DNA of 64,000 nucleotides from Rhodospirillales bacterium (GCA_025352565.1 JANXTF010000066.1:1-64000), one strand, 5' to 3'; shown: positions 34,674 through 45,183, counted from the first letter of the stretch. A program made the numbers and translations. The notes: generated from the sequence alone by a model not told the origin.

Positions 34674-34967
34674 ATGGCGAAGGCTTATTGGATCAGTTGC
34701 TATCGTTCGGTCTCGGACCAGGCGGCATTGGCGGAATACGCCAAGCTCGCAGGCCCCGCGATCGCCGCTGGCGGCGGGCGTTTCATCGCGCGCGGCGGGG
34801 TGGAGAAGTGCTACGAGGCGGGGCAGGCGCAGCGCACCGTGGTGATCGAGTTCGACAGCGTCGAGCAGGCCGTCGCGACGTACGAGAGCGCGGCCTACAA
34901 GGTGGCGCTGGACATCGTGACCAAGGCCGCCGAACGCGATGTGCGGATCGTGGCGGGCGTCGGTTAG
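34674..34967 (+). CDS. DUF1330 family protein
   Basis: A 97-residue dimeric alpha/beta-barrel protein of the DUF1330 family: AKAYWISCYRSV, GGRFIARGGVEKCYEAGQ and VVIEFDSVEQAVATYES are the family's characteristic stretches. Function is unknown. It is divergent from the methyltransferase and its TAG shares bases with the stop of the convergent HAD gene. AGGA before ATG 34674 gives a usable ribosome site. Confidence 0.88.
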   Translation: MAKAYWISCYRSVSDQAALAEYAKLAGPAIAAGGGRFIARGGVEKCYEAGQAQRTVVIEFDSVEQAVATYESAAYKVALDIVTKAAERDVRIVAGVG

Positions 34968-35764
34968 GCCAGCAACAATCTTTCGACGGCGTTCGCGAAG
35001 CCCTCCTCCTCCGATGAGGTGGTGACCTCCTTCGCGGACGCTTTCACCTCGTCGCTGGCCTGGCCCATGGCGATGGAAAGACCGCTCGGCTTGAACATCA
35101 GCGTGTCATTGGGCATGTCGCCGATCGTGGCGATCTGGCTCGGCGAGATGCCGTATTTATTCGCGAGATAGGCGACCACGCCGCCCTTGTTCGCGTCCGG
35201 ATGCGTGACGTCGAGGTAGTAGGGCTGCGAGCGCGCCGCGGACGCGGTCGTGCCGAGGGCGGATCGCATGTCCGCCTCGGCCTTCTTCATGCGTTCCGCA
35301 TCGTCGCTCACGCCGACCAGCTTGACGGCGCCATCCATCAGGCCATCGAACGAGGCGACCACCTTCGGCGCGTATTTCACCGTCCAGCTCTCACGATCCA
35401 CATGCGGCGCTTTCGGGTCTGTCACCAGCCAGTCCTCGCCGCGATAGACCCAAAGGTCCAGTTCGTGGTCACGGATGATCCCGGCGGCCTTCTTGGCGAC
35501 GTCGCCAGGGAGGCTGTGTTCCTCGATGGTCCTGAGGGCCGTGTCGGTGAACAGGCCGCCGTTGAACCCGGCGACGGGCGTGTCGATGCCGAGCGGCTCG
35601 AACAGCATCTTCATGCCCTTCGGCGGCCGGCCGCTGGTGATGGCGAACTTGATGCCACGCGCGCGCAGCTTACGAACGGCCGCGATGGCGCGTTCCGTCA
35701 GCACCTTGTCATGGGTGACGAGTGTTCCATCCACGTCGGCAAGCAGAAATGCGATGTCGGTCAT
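34964..35764 (-). CDS. HAD-superfamily Cof-type phosphatase
   Basis: A 266-residue HAD IIB (Cof/YbjI-like) hydrolase: motif I DVDGTL (nucleophile Asp), motif II ITSGRP, and IATIGDMPNDTLMF as motif IV. These act on small phosphorylated metabolites. It is the last gene of the pentose-phosphate operon, overlapping zwf by four bases, at the place where many bacteria encode 6-phosphogluconolactonase. It is not a lactonase by sequence. A phosphosugar-phosphatase or damage-repair role is plausible. Confidence 0.88.
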   Translation of the reverse strand: MTDIAFLLADVDGTLVTHDKVLTERAIAAVRKLRARGIKFAITSGRPPKGMKMLFEPLGIDTPVAGFNGGLFTDTALRTIEEHSLPGDVAKKAAGIIRDHELDLWVYRGEDWLVTDPKAPHVDRESWTVKYAPKVVASFDGLMDGAVKLVGVSDDAERMKKAEADMRSALGTTASAARSQPYYLDVTHPDANKGGVVAYLANKYGISPSQIATIGDMPNDTLMFKPSGLSIAMGQASDEVKASAKEVTTSSEEEGFANAVERLLLA

Positions 35765-37323
35765 GCGAGCTTCATCCAGCGGCGCCCGTCCCGGGCCAGG
35801 AGTTGATCGGCGTCTTCCGGACCGATGCTGCCGGCGGCGTAATCCTGCACGTCGCCGCGATGGCCGGCCCAGGCATCCAGCAGCGGCTGCACCGCGGCCC
35901 AGCCGGCTTCCACGTTGTCGGCGCGCTGGAACAAGGTGGAATCTCCGATCAGCACGTCATACAGCAGCGTCTCGTAGCCGGTGCTGTTGTCCGCGCCGAA
36001 ATAGTCCGCGTAGCGGAAATCCATGTGGACCGGGCCGAGATGCACGACGGGACCAGGAATTTTCGCACCGAATTGCAGACTGACGCCCTCCTCGGGTTGC
36101 ACGTGGATGGTGATGACATTGGACGTGAGGCGCTCGACCGGCGTGTCGCGGAACAGCGCGAAGGGAGGCTGCTTGAAGTGGATGGAGATTTGCGTGTCGC
36201 GCGTGGCCATGCGTTTGCCGGTGCGGATATAGAAGGGCACGCCGGCCCAGCGCCAGTTTTCGATGGCGAACTTCATCGCGACGTAGGTTTCAGTTTGCGA
36301 ATTCGGATCGACGTTCGGCTCGGCCCGGTAGCCGGCGACAGCCTTGCCGTCGATTGTGCCGGCGCCGTACTGGCCGCGCACCGCGTCCACCAGGGCGGCA
36401 TCCGCCGTCAGCTTGTGGATCGCACCGATCACCTTTGCTTTTTCCGAACGCACCGCATCCGCGTCGAACGAGTTCGGCGGCTCCATCGCGACCATCGCGA
36501 GAAGTTGGAACATGTGGTTCGGCACCATGTCGCGCAGCGCGCCGGTGACTTCGTAAAATTTCCCGCGCATCTCGACGCCAACCGTTTCGGACGCGGTGAT
36601 CTGCACATGGTCGATATGGTCGCGGTTCCATAGCGGCTCGAAAATGGCGTTGGAGAAGCGCAGCGCCATGATGTTCTGCACCGTCTCCTTGCCGAGAAAA
36701 TGGTCGATGCGGAACACTTGCGCCTCGTCGGCCACCTTCAGAATGCGGGCATTCAGGTCGCATGCGGATTGCAGATCGTGCCCGAAAGGCTTCTCGACGA
36801 CGATCCGGCGAAACGCGCCATCCGGCTGATGGAGCAGGCCTGCGGATGCGAGGTGATCGACGATAGGGCCAAAGAAACGGTCGGCGACCGCGAGGTAGAA
36901 AACGCAGTTGGCGTGATGGCTTTGGGCGTGCTGTTCGTCGATCCGCTGCTTGAGTTTGGTGAAGGTGTCGTCCTGGCCGAAATCGCCCTGCTGGTAATGC
37001 AGGCGGTCGCGCAGCCAGCCCCAGGCCCCCTGGTCGAGGCTATCGGCGTGAAACTCGCCGCCCTTGTGGGTGACGAAGCCCTGCATCGTGTCGGTCTGCC
37101 TGGCACGGAACGTGTCGTCGGTGCCCTCGACGGCATCGACGCCGATGACGCTGAATTCGTCAGCGAAAAGGCCCGCGACCGTCATGTTGTACAACGACGG
37201 CATCAGCAGCCGCTTGGTGAGATCGCCGCCCGCGCCGAAAATCACCAGCGTGCATGGCGGCGCGGGGTCGGCGCGTGCCAGCAGCCTCGGGTCCCGCGTC
37301 AGCGTGTCGGAAATCGAGTTCAT
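35761..37323 (-). CDS. zwf: Glucose-6-phosphate 1-dehydrogenase
   Basis: A 520-residue enzyme catalysing NADP(+)-dependent oxidation of glucose-6-phosphate to 6-phosphogluconolactone. The cofactor site IFGAGGDLTKRLLMPSLY and the substrate/catalytic motif RIDHFLGKETVQN are intact; EKPFGHD and FYIRTGKRM are further family signatures. The ATG at 37323 follows gnd by 5 bp; the open frame upstream runs inside gnd. Length is about normal for the family (490-520). Confidence 0.96.
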   Translation of the reverse strand: MNSISDTLTRDPRLLARADPAPPCTLVIFGAGGDLTKRLLMPSLYNMTVAGLFADEFSVIGVDAVEGTDDTFRARQTDTMQGFVTHKGGEFHADSLDQGAWGWLRDRLHYQQGDFGQDDTFTKLKQRIDEQHAQSHHANCVFYLAVADRFFGPIVDHLASAGLLHQPDGAFRRIVVEKPFGHDLQSACDLNARILKVADEAQVFRIDHFLGKETVQNIMALRFSNAIFEPLWNRDHIDHVQITASETVGVEMRGKFYEVTGALRDMVPNHMFQLLAMVAMEPPNSFDADAVRSEKAKVIGAIHKLTADAALVDAVRGQYGAGTIDGKAVAGYRAEPNVDPNSQTETYVAMKFAIENWRWAGVPFYIRTGKRMATRDTQISIHFKQPPFALFRDTPVERLTSNVITIHVQPEEGVSLQFGAKIPGPVVHLGPVHMDFRYADYFGADNSTGYETLLYDVLIGDSTLFQRADNVEAGWAAVQPLLDAWAGHRGDVQDYAAGSIGPEDADQLLARDGRRWMKLA

Positions 37324-37328
37324 GGCAC

Positions 37329-38306
37329 TCAGGCCTTGGGCTCGACATGGCCGCCGAACTTGAAGCGCATGGCCGAGAGCAGCTTGTTGGCGAACAGCGC
37401 ATTGCCCCGGCTGCGGAACCGGGCGAACAGGGCGGCGGAGAGCACGTCCGCCGGCACCCCCTCCTCGATCGCGGCTTCCACCGTCCAGCGGCCTTCGCCG
37501 GAATCGGAGACGTCGCCCTTGAAGTTCTCCAGCATCGGATTTTCGGCCAACGCCGACGCGGTGAGATCGAGCAGCCAACTCGAGATGACGCTGCCCCGGC
37601 GCCATACCTCCGCCACGTCCGCCATGTCGATGGTGAACCGTTCGTTCTCCGGAAGCTCCGTGGAATCCTTGTGCTTGATGATGTCCATGCCCTCGGCATA
37701 GGCCTGCATCATCCCGTATTCGATGCCGTTATGCACCATTTTGACGAAATGCCCGGCGCCCGCTGGGCCGCAATGCATGTAGCCGTTCTCCACGCGCGGA
37801 TCGCGCCCCTCGCGGTGTTCGGTCTTGCTGATGGTGCCGCCTCCCGGTGCCAGCGCGCTCAGGATCGGGTCGAGGCGCGCGACCGCCGCCTTGTCGCCGC
37901 CGACCATCATGCAGTAGCCGCGCTCCAGCCCCCACACGCCGCCGGATGTGCCGACATCAATATAGGTGATCGACTTTTTGGCCAGATCGGCGGCGCGGCG
38001 GATGTCGTCCTTGTAGAAGCTGTTGCCGCCGTCGATGATGGTGTCACCGGCTTCCATCGAGTCGGCGAGTGCCCCGATGGTATCCTCGGTGACCTTGCCC
38101 GACGGCAGCATGACCCAGACCGCGCGCGGTCTGGCGAGCTGCTTGACCAAATCCGCGAGGCTGCTGGCGCCGGTGCCGCCCTGGCTGGCGATGCGCGTGA
38201 CCGCCTCCGGGCTGCGGTCATAGACCACAACCTGATGCTGGGCCCGCATCAGGCGCAGGCTGATGTTGCCACCCATCCGCCCGAGGCCAATGACGCCGAT
38301 CTGCAT
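37329..38306 (-). CDS. gnd: 6-phosphogluconate dehydrogenase, decarboxylating (short form)
   Basis: A 325-residue short-type (GndA/YqeC-like) 6-phosphogluconate dehydrogenase. NAD(P) site [19 protein letters not shown], the catalytic [21 protein letters not shown], and a C-terminal domain shorter than in the 470-residue enzymes. It makes ribulose-5-phosphate, NAD(P)H and CO2. It lies 20 bp after tal-pgi and 5 bp before zwf in the operon. Confidence 0.95.
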   Translation of the reverse strand: MQIGVIGLGRMGGNISLRLMRAQHQVVVYDRSPEAVTRIASQGGTGASSLADLVKQLARPRAVWVMLPSGKVTEDTIGALADSMEAGDTIIDGGNSFYKDDIRRAADLAKKSITYIDVGTSGGVWGLERGYCMMVGGDKAAVARLDPILSALAPGGGTISKTEHREGRDPRVENGYMHCGPAGAGHFVKMVHNGIEYGMMQAYAEGMDIIKHKDSTELPENERFTIDMADVAEVWRRGSVISSWLLDLTASALAENPMLENFKGDVSDSGEGRWTVEAAIEEGVPADVLSAALFARFRSRGNALFANKLLSAMRFKFGGHVEPKA

Positions 38307-38326
38307 GGTCTGGTCTCCCGGTGCGG

Positions 38327-41185
38327 TTAGGACAGAGCGCGTTCGACTGCCTGCGTCACGCGCGCCAACCCGGCGCCGACATCCGCGCCGAGATGGATAC
38401 GCAGCACACGGCGCCCCCGTTCCGCCAGAACGTCGAAATCGCCGCGCGCCTGGGCGGCCTTGACCACGCTGAACGTATATCGCTCGCCGGGCACCGCGAG
38501 ATCGGCCGCGTCGTCGGCGGTGATCTGCAGGAACACGCCGCTGTTGGGGCCGCCCTTGTAGGCTTGGCCGGTGGAGTGCAGGAAGCGCGGGCCGAATTCC
38601 GCGACCGTGGCGACGTGCCTGGCATCGCGGATGATGGTGCGGATGTGCTGTAAGGAGTCCCGGTTCGCCTGGGTGCGCTCGACATAGGCCAGCACCGCCG
38701 CGTAGTCGCCCGCGCCAAGACGGGAAAGCTGCTGCTTCACCACCTCGTCGAGCGACTTGCCGGTCAGCGCCTGGGCGTTCCTGGCGTCGGTGAACAGCTT
38801 GACGCCGTCCGCTTCCAGGAACGGCTTCTCGTCCGGCAGCGTGCCGGATTTGCTGTACGCCTCGGTCAGCTCCTTCGTCTTGATCTTGCTGGCCTCGACA
38901 TCGGGCTGATCGAACGCGTCGATGCCGATCACGCTCCCGGCGACGGCGGTGGCGAATTCCCACAGAAAGAAGGACTGCGCGATCTCCATATGGCCGTTGG
39001 TGGTGACGCGCACGACGGGCTGTCCGGCAGCTTCCAGCGCCGCGATGGCGGCTTCCTGCGCGGGGTCGATCTGATCGGCCAAGCGCAGATAGGCGAACAC
39101 GCGGTCGGAGCCATAACGGTCGGCGCCCGCGAGCGGCTCGTTGTCGACCGGCACGATGCCGTGGCCCTGCTTGCCGGTGCTCTCGGCCAGCAACTGTTCG
39201 AGCCAGGCGCCGAAATCGTCGATCACCGGCGGGGCCACAATGGTGACCTTGTCGCGGCCGTGTTTCGCGGCGACGCCGAGGATCACGCCGAGCTGCACGC
39301 CGGGATTGGCGTCCGGCGGCGTGCCGGCGGCACAGGCGCGCACCATGAGGGCCGCCGAATGCAGGAACTGGTCGAGGTCGATGCCGGCGGCGGCGGCGGC
39401 CACGAGGCCGAAATTCGACAGCACGGAATAGCGGCCGCCGATGCCGGGGTCGCCGAAGAAGATGTGGCGGAAATGGCCGGCCTCGGCGACTTTTTGCATG
39501 TGCGAGCCGGGATCGGTGACGGCGACGAAATGCTGGCCCGCCTTGTCGGCCCCGACCGCACGGCACATGCGATCGAAGAAATACGCCCTCAGGATATTCG
39601 GCTCCAGCGTGCCGCCGGATTTGCTGGAAACGATCACCAGCGTCGACGCGAGATCGACGCGCTTCTCGAACGACGCGATCTGTTGCGGATCGGTGCTGTC
39701 CAGCACAAGAAGTTCAGGAAATCCACCGCGATGGCCAAAGGTCGCGGCCAGCACTTCCGGCCCAAGGCTCGATCCGCCCATGCCGAGCAGCAAAACGTGC
39801 TTGAAGCCGCCAATGCGGACTTCCTCCTGGAACGCCTTGAGGTCCGGCAGCGACTTCATCCCGGCATCGACCGCGTCGAGCCATGCGAGCCACTTTCCCT
39901 CGTCCTTGCCGGTCCAGAGCGAGGCGTCGCGCGCCCACAGCTTTCGCACGCGCCCCTCCGCACGCCACGCCTCCATCTCGGCCGCGACGGCGCGGCCAAG
40001 ATCGTCGGGCAGTTTCGCGGTCACGGCGGCGATGCTGCTGCCAAGGATCGCGTTGCGCTTTTTCGCGACCGCGCCGAGCAGCTTATCGGCGGCGTCGGCG
40101 AACGAGTCGACCCCCTCCTTGACCAGTTGCTTCGTGACGCCCGCGAGATCGAGCCCGATGCGTTCGGCGGCGGCCATCACGTTGCGCGCGCCTTCCACGT
40201 CTTCGGTCAGCGAGGCGCGCAGATGGCCGTGCGCGCGGAAGGCGTCCATGGTGGCGGGCGGAATGGTGTTGACCGTGTCGGGACCGACCAGTTCCTCGAC
40301 ATACAGCACGTCGCTATACGCCTTGTCCTTGGTACCGGTGCTGGCCCAGAGCAGGCGCTGCGGCATGGCGCCGGCATCGGCCAGCGTCTTCCATGCGGGT
40401 GTCTGGAGCAGGCCGAGGTAATGCTGGTACGCCATTTTGGCGTTGGCGATGGCGATCTTGCCCCGCAGGCGCGTGAGCTCGGCGCTCGCGGGATCGTTTG
40501 CGGCCAGCCGGACGTCGATCTTCTTGTCGATCGCGCTGTCGATGCGGCTGACGAAGAAGCTGGCGACGCTGGCGACGCGGCTCACATCGCCGCCCTTGGC
40601 GTGCCACGCGGTGAGGCCCTCGATGAACGCATCGGCCACCGCCTTGTAGGCGTCGAGCCCGAACAGCAAGGTCACGTTGACGTTGATGCCCTCGGAGATC
40701 AGCGTGCGGATCGCGGGCGTGCCGGCATCGGTGCCGGGCACCTTGACCATCAGATTGTCACGCCCCACGGCTTTCCACAGGCGCCGCGCCTCGACGATGG
40801 TCTCCTCGGTGCGGAGTGCGAGATACGGCGAGACTTCGAGGCTCACGTAGCCATCGACCTTGCTGGTCGCGTCGTACACCGGCCGCAGCGCGTCGGCCGC
40901 TTCCTGGATGTCCTCGATGGCCAGCGTCTCGTACATGCCGAGCGCGTCGTGGTCGCCCTTGGCGGCGAGTTGCTTGAACCCTGCATCGTAGTGTGTGCCG
41001 CTGCCCATCGCCTTCTCGAAGATGGCGGGATTGGAGGTCATGCCTTTCAGGCCATCTTCCTCGAGCAGCTTCCTCAGGCTGCCATCCGAGAGGAAGTTGC
41101 GTTCGATGAAGTCGAGCCAGGGCGACTGGCCGAACTGCTCCATCTGCTTGAGCGTGCTCGTCTTGGCGATCGGCTGGTCGTTCAT
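38327..41185 (-). CDS. Bifunctional transaldolase/glucose-6-phosphate isomerase
   Basis: A 952-residue fusion. Residues 1 to about 370 are transaldolase (type with [11 protein letters not shown], and the Schiff-base Lys in [13 protein letters not shown]); residues about 400-945 are a phosphoglucose isomerase ([37 protein letters not shown]). The fusion is known from acetic acid bacteria and some other groups and couples the non-oxidative pentose route to glucose-6-phosphate recycling. It follows tkt by 13 bp. Confidence 0.96.
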   Translation of the reverse strand: MNDQPIAKTSTLKQMEQFGQSPWLDFIERNFLSDGSLRKLLEEDGLKGMTSNPAIFEKAMGSGTHYDAGFKQLAAKGDHDALGMYETLAIEDIQEAADALRPVYDATSKVDGYVSLEVSPYLALRTEETIVEARRLWKAVGRDNLMVKVPGTDAGTPAIRTLISEGINVNVTLLFGLDAYKAVADAFIEGLTAWHAKGGDVSRVASVASFFVSRIDSAIDKKIDVRLAANDPASAELTRLRGKIAIANAKMAYQHYLGLLQTPAWKTLADAGAMPQRLLWASTGTKDKAYSDVLYVEELVGPDTVNTIPPATMDAFRAHGHLRASLTEDVEGARNVMAAAERIGLDLAGVTKQLVKEGVDSFADAADKLLGAVAKKRNAILGSSIAAVTAKLPDDLGRAVAAEMEAWRAEGRVRKLWARDASLWTGKDEGKWLAWLDAVDAGMKSLPDLKAFQEEVRIGGFKHVLLLGMGGSSLGPEVLAATFGHRGGFPELLVLDSTDPQQIASFEKRVDLASTLVIVSSKSGGTLEPNILRAYFFDRMCRAVGADKAGQHFVAVTDPGSHMQKVAEAGHFRHIFFGDPGIGGRYSVLSNFGLVAAAAAGIDLDQFLHSAALMVRACAAGTPPDANPGVQLGVILGVAAKHGRDKVTIVAPPVIDDFGAWLEQLLAESTGKQGHGIVPVDNEPLAGADRYGSDRVFAYLRLADQIDPAQEAAIAALEAAGQPVVRVTTNGHMEIAQSFFLWEFATAVAGSVIGIDAFDQPDVEASKIKTKELTEAYSKSGTLPDEKPFLEADGVKLFTDARNAQALTGKSLDEVVKQQLSRLGAGDYAAVLAYVERTQANRDSLQHIRTIIRDARHVATVAEFGPRFLHSTGQAYKGGPNSGVFLQITADDAADLAVPGERYTFSVVKAAQARGDFDVLAERGRRVLRIHLGADVGAGLARVTQAVERALS

Positions 41186-41198
41186 GGTGCGCCGTCCC

Positions 41199-43289
41199 TT
41201 ATTGCTGCGTGCCGCGGGCCTGGGCCCGGGCCGCGTCGAGAACTTTCTCGGAAGTGAAGCCGAACTTGGTCAGCAGAGCGGCGAGCGGCGCGGATGCGCC
41301 GAAGCTGTGCATGGCGATGGTGGTGCCCTTGAAGCCGACATAGCGGTCCCACCCCATGGCGGCCGCCTGCTCCACGCCCACGCGGGCCTCGATGTCGGGC
41401 GGCAGCACGCTGTCGCGGTAGCCTTTCGGCTGCTGCTCGAACAGGTCCCAGGATGGCATCGACACGGTGCGGCTGCGGATGCCTTCCTTTTCCAGCGCCT
41501 CTTGCGCGCCGACGATGAGCGAGACCTCGCTGCCGGTGGCCATGAGGATCACTTCGGGTGGCCCGCCGGGCGAGTCGGCCAGCACGTAGGCGCCGCGCTC
41601 CACGCCCGATGCTGCGGCGTATTTGGCGCGGTCGAGGGTGGGCAGCGGCTGGCGGCTGAGGATGAGGGCGACGGGGTGCTCCCGCAGCTTCATCGCCACG
41701 CGCCAGGCCTCCGCCACCTCGTTCGCGTCGCACGGGCGCAGCGTGACCATGCCGGGAATGGCGCGCAGGGAGGCGAGCTGCTCGACTGGCTGGTGGGTCG
41801 GCCCGTCCTCGCCCACGCCGATGCTGTCATGGGTGAAGATGTAGATGACCGGCAGTTCCATGATGGCGGAAAGCCGGATCGGCGGCTTCATGTAGTCGCT
41901 GAAGATCAGGAAGCCGGAACCATAGGCCCGCAGGCCGGTGACGGCCATGCCGTTGCAGACGGCACCCATGGCGTGTTCGCGAATGCCGAAATGCAGGTTG
42001 CGGCCGCCATAGCTGCCGGGCTCGAAGCTGCCGGCGCCTGGGAAGGTGAGGTTCGACTTGGTGGAGGGTGCCAGGTCCGCCGCACCGCCGATGAGCCATG
42101 GCACATGCGGGGCGATGGCGTTCAGCACCTTCTGTGAAGCATCGCGGCTGGCGAGGCCCTTTGCGTCGGCTGGCCAACTGGGGATGTCCGCGTCCCACCC
42201 CTCGGGCAGGTCGTGGCGGTCGATGAGGTCGAGTTCGCGGGCGAGGTCGGGATACGCGCGGCGGTAGCCTTCGAGCAGCGCCTTCCATTCGGCGCTGGAC
42301 GTGGCGCCGCGCGCGCCGATGCCGTCGGCGAAACGCTGGTACACGCCGTCCGGCACCAGGAATTGCGCGTCTTCCGGCCAGCCGTAATTGCGCTTGGCGC
42401 CCTTGATCTCCTCGTCGCCGAGGGGTTCGCCATGGGCCTCCTTGGTGCCCTCCTTCTTGGGCGCACCGAAGCCGATATGGCTATGGACGCGGATGAAGGT
42501 GGGGCGGTCGGTGGTGGCCTTGGCCTCGTCCAGCGCGCGGCGGACGGCAGCCGTATCGTTCACGTTCGCAACATCGATCGTGTGCCAGCCATAGGCGGCG
42601 AAACGGGCCGAGACATCCTCGGTGAAGGCGAGCTCGGTGCTGCCCTCGATGGTGATCTGGTTGCTGTCATAGATCCAGGTGAGGTTGGAGAGCGCGAGAT
42701 GCCCCGCGAGCGACGCGGCCTCGCTGGAAACGCCCTCGTTCATGTCGCCATCGCCCGCCATGACCCAAACGTGGAAGTTGAACAGGGTGTAGCCGGGCTT
42801 GTTGTAGCGATCGGCGAGGTAGCGTTCGGCCATCGCCATGCCGACCGAGTTGCCGCAACCTTGTCCGAGCGGACCGGTGGTCGTCTCGACGCCCGTGGTC
42901 ATCCGGTATTCGGGGTGGCCGGGGGTTTTGCTGGAGATTTGGCGGAACTGCTTGAGGTCGTCGATCGTGAGCGCCGCCTCGGGCTGGCCGTCGGCCTGCT
43001 TCACGCCCGCAAGGTGGATCAGCGAATAGAGCAGCATGGACGCATGGCCGGCCGACAGGACGAAGCGGTCGCGGTTGGGCCAGCCGGGCGTGGCCGGGTC
43101 GTAGCGCAGCACCTGGTTCCACAGCGTGTAGGCGGCGGGGGCGAGGCCCATCGGCGTGCCGGGGTGGCCGGACCTTGCCTTCTGCACCGCGTCCATCGAC
43201 AGGGTACGGATGGTGTTGATGCAGACCGTGTCGATGTCGCCGCGGGGCGCCGAGAGAGGCTGCTGCTGGGGCTCCGCCGAGGCATTCAT
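41199..43289 (-). CDS. tkt: Transketolase
   Basis: A 696-residue transketolase with the thiamine-diphosphate motif GDGDMNEGVSSEAAS, RSGHPGTPMG near the N terminus, and the transketolase motif region THDSIGVGEDGPTHQPVEQL in the pyrimidine domain. It is the first gene of the leftward operon tkt, tal-pgi, gnd, zwf, HAD. AGAAGGA precedes the ATG, and TACAAT on the minus strand at 43346-43341 could be its -10 box. Confidence 0.96.
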   Translation of the reverse strand: MNASAEPQQQPLSAPRGDIDTVCINTIRTLSMDAVQKARSGHPGTPMGLAPAAYTLWNQVLRYDPATPGWPNRDRFVLSAGHASMLLYSLIHLAGVKQADGQPEAALTIDDLKQFRQISSKTPGHPEYRMTTGVETTTGPLGQGCGNSVGMAMAERYLADRYNKPGYTLFNFHVWVMAGDGDMNEGVSSEAASLAGHLALSNLTWIYDSNQITIEGSTELAFTEDVSARFAAYGWHTIDVANVNDTAAVRRALDEAKATTDRPTFIRVHSHIGFGAPKKEGTKEAHGEPLGDEEIKGAKRNYGWPEDAQFLVPDGVYQRFADGIGARGATSSAEWKALLEGYRRAYPDLARELDLIDRHDLPEGWDADIPSWPADAKGLASRDASQKVLNAIAPHVPWLIGGAADLAPSTKSNLTFPGAGSFEPGSYGGRNLHFGIREHAMGAVCNGMAVTGLRAYGSGFLIFSDYMKPPIRLSAIMELPVIYIFTHDSIGVGEDGPTHQPVEQLASLRAIPGMVTLRPCDANEVAEAWRVAMKLREHPVALILSRQPLPTLDRAKYAAASGVERGAYVLADSPGGPPEVILMATGSEVSLIVGAQEALEKEGIRSRTVSMPSWDLFEQQPKGYRDSVLPPDIEARVGVEQAAAMGWDRYVGFKGTTIAMHSFGASAPLAALLTKFGFTSEKVLDAARAQARGTQQ

Positions 43290-43473
43290 GCGTCAAATCC
43301 TTCTACTCGTGTCTTCGCCAGATAGGACGGCTGGCGGTGCATTGTAAGTTATTTCACGGCGACAGGCGGCCGGGAACCAACGCTTCAGGGCGCCGTTGGA
43401 TGGTGCGGGCGGGACGTTTGCCCGAACGGCGACCCGCATTCAGCGCGGGAGCCTCTGAGAAGGAAAAGTGGAA

Positions 43474-43674
43474 ATGCCGAACACGCATCATACCAAGGCC
43501 GCCGAGCATCACGAGACGGCGGCCAAGGCCCATCGAACCGCTGCCGAGCAGCATGGCAAGGGCGACCACAGCGGCGCGCACGCACAGTCCGAGAAGGCGC
43601 AGATGCACTCCAAGGACGCGCACGAGACCTCGACCAAGGCGCATGGCGAGAGCGCCAAGCACGCGAAGAAGTAA
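43474..43674 (+). CDS. Small His/Ala/Lys-rich hydrophilic protein
   Basis: A 66-residue, entirely polar protein built from a degenerate heptad-like pattern (AAEHHETAAKAHRTAAEQH, then HAQSEKAQMHSKDAHE). It has 13 His, many Ala and Lys, no hydrophobic core and no signal peptide. A long amphipathic helix, nucleic-acid or metal binding, or a stress-protectant role are all possible; similar short 'AxxHHxxAAxxH' proteins exist in alphaproteobacteria. ATG 43474 has AGGA at 9 bp, better than the in-frame GTG at 43468. Confidence 0.72.
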   Translation: MPNTHHTKAAEHHETAAKAHRTAAEQHGKGDHSGAHAQSEKAQMHSKDAHETSTKAHGESAKHAKK

Positions 43675-43774
43675 ACTTCGCTTTCGATGGTTTGGCAGGA
43701 GGCTCGTCCACGCAAGCGGACGGGCCTTTTGCTTTTTCGTGGCGCGGCGGACAGGCAGGCGGCATTCTGGCGAG

Positions 43775-44476
43775 ATGGAATTGCCCGATTCGGAGATCGT
43801 CGCCCTGCCGGGCGGTCCGGCGCGCGTGGCCTGGCGCCGAAGTGCCAGGGCGCGGAGGGTCAGTCTGCGGATCGATCCGCGCGACGGTGCCGTGATCGTG
43901 ACCTTGCCGATGCGGGCCAGTCGTCGCGCGGGCCTGTCGCTGTTGACCAGCCACGCGGACTGGGTGAGCGCCCGGATCGAGGCGTTGCCGGGGGCGGTGA
44001 AGCTGGCCGATGGCGAGATCCTGCCGCTGCACGGCGTGCCGCATCGGATCGCCCATGTTCCGGGCGGTCGGGGCGGCGCGTGGGTGGCCGAGGGTGAGAT
44101 CCGGGTTTCGGGCGAGGCCGAGTTCCGCGCGCGCCGCGTGACCGACCTGCTGCGCCGCGAGGCGCGTCGGAGCCTGGGCGAGATCGTGGCCGTTAAAGCG
44201 GGGCAGGCGGGGGTGCGGCCGGCGCGGATTACAGTTAAGGACACGCGCACGCGCTGGGGCAGCTGTGCCGCGAACGGCAACCTGGCGTTCAGCTGGCGTC
44301 TGGTGATGGCGCCGCCCTATGTGCAGGATTACGTGGCCGCCCATGAGGTCGCGCATCTGCGGCACATGAACCATGGGGCGCATTTCTGGGCGCTGGTGGC
44401 GGAACTGACGCCGCATCGGGACGCGGCGCGGGTTTGGCTGCGGGACAGCGGGCCGTTGCTGCTGCGGGTGGGCTAG
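43775..44476 (+). CDS. M48/YgjP-type metallopeptidase domain protein
   Basis: A 233-residue YgjP-like (DUF45) protein. The zinc motif is HEVAHLRHMNHGAHFW, preceded by DTRTRWGSCAANGNLAFSWR, the hallmark of the family. It is cytosolic by lack of a signal. Biological substrate is unknown. Its TAG interlocks with the convergent phaR stop in a CTAG. Confidence 0.9.
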   Translation: MELPDSEIVALPGGPARVAWRRSARARRVSLRIDPRDGAVIVTLPMRASRRAGLSLLTSHADWVSARIEALPGAVKLADGEILPLHGVPHRIAHVPGGRGGAWVAEGEIRVSGEAEFRARRVTDLLRREARRSLGEIVAVKAGQAGVRPARITVKDTRTRWGSCAANGNLAFSWRLVMAPPYVQDYVAAHEVAHLRHMNHGAHFWALVAELTPHRDAARVWLRDSGPLLLRVG

Positions 44477-45183
44477 CCTTTCGCCTTCACCCGGCGCGGC
44501 ATCAGCGGCACGGCCGGGTCCGCCGCCGGCACCTGCGCCGTGGTGACCGCCTGCGTCGGAGCGCGCGCCGCAGCCAGTTCGCGACGGAGCGTCTCGACCT
44601 CCTCCCGGAGCACCGCCAGTTCAGCCGCCGATGGCTCGGGCGCAGGCGAACCGGGGGTGTCGGATGGTTCGGTCCCGGGGAGTGCGTCGCGGTAGAACGG
44701 CGAGAACAGGCTCATGGCCCGCTCCATCATCGCCATGTTCTGTCGGCTGACCTCCTCCATGCCAAAGGGGAATAAGCCGCCCATGGTCTTTTCCATGGTG
44801 GAGCGCATCTGCTGCTGCTGCTGGGCGAAGTTGGACATCGCCTGTTCCAGGTAGCGGGGGACGAGGGTTTGCAAATTGTCGCCATAGAAGCCGATCAGCT
44901 GGCGGAGGAAGGCGGTGGGCAGCATCGCGCGGCCCTTGCTTTCCTCCTCGACGATGATCTGCGTCAGTACGCCCCGCGTGATGTCGTCGCCGGTCTTTGC
45001 GTCGTACACCACGAAGTCGCGTCCGATGCGCACCATCTCCGCCAGCGTGTCGAGGGTGATGTAACTGGAACTCTCAGTGTTATAGAGGCGTCGATTGGCG
45101 TATTTCTTCACCACCACCGGCGGCTTGGCGGGGGGCGCGGGGGCGCCCGGGGGTGGCTCGTCAGGCTGATCGGGTTGCGACAT
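44473..45183 (-). CDS. phaR: Polyhydroxyalkanoate synthesis repressor PhaR
   Basis: A 236-residue PhaR. The DNA-binding N domain VVVKKYANRRLYNTESSSYI and LDTLAEMVRIG are canonical; the PHB-binding region LPTAFLRQLIGFYGDNLQ follows; then a Gln-rich and a disordered Pro/Ala tail ending in PRRVKAKG. It represses phasin and PHA genes until polymer titrates it. It is divergent from the PhaE-like gene at 45277. Confidence 0.95.
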   Translation of the reverse strand: MSQPDQPDEPPPGAPAPPAKPPVVVKKYANRRLYNTESSSYITLDTLAEMVRIGRDFVVYDAKTGDDITRGVLTQIIVEEESKGRAMLPTAFLRQLIGFYGDNLQTLVPRYLEQAMSNFAQQQQQMRSTMEKTMGGLFPFGMEEVSRQNMAMMERAMSLFSPFYRDALPGTEPSDTPGSPAPEPSAAELAVLREEVETLRRELAAARAPTQAVTTAQVPAADPAVPLMPRRVKAKG

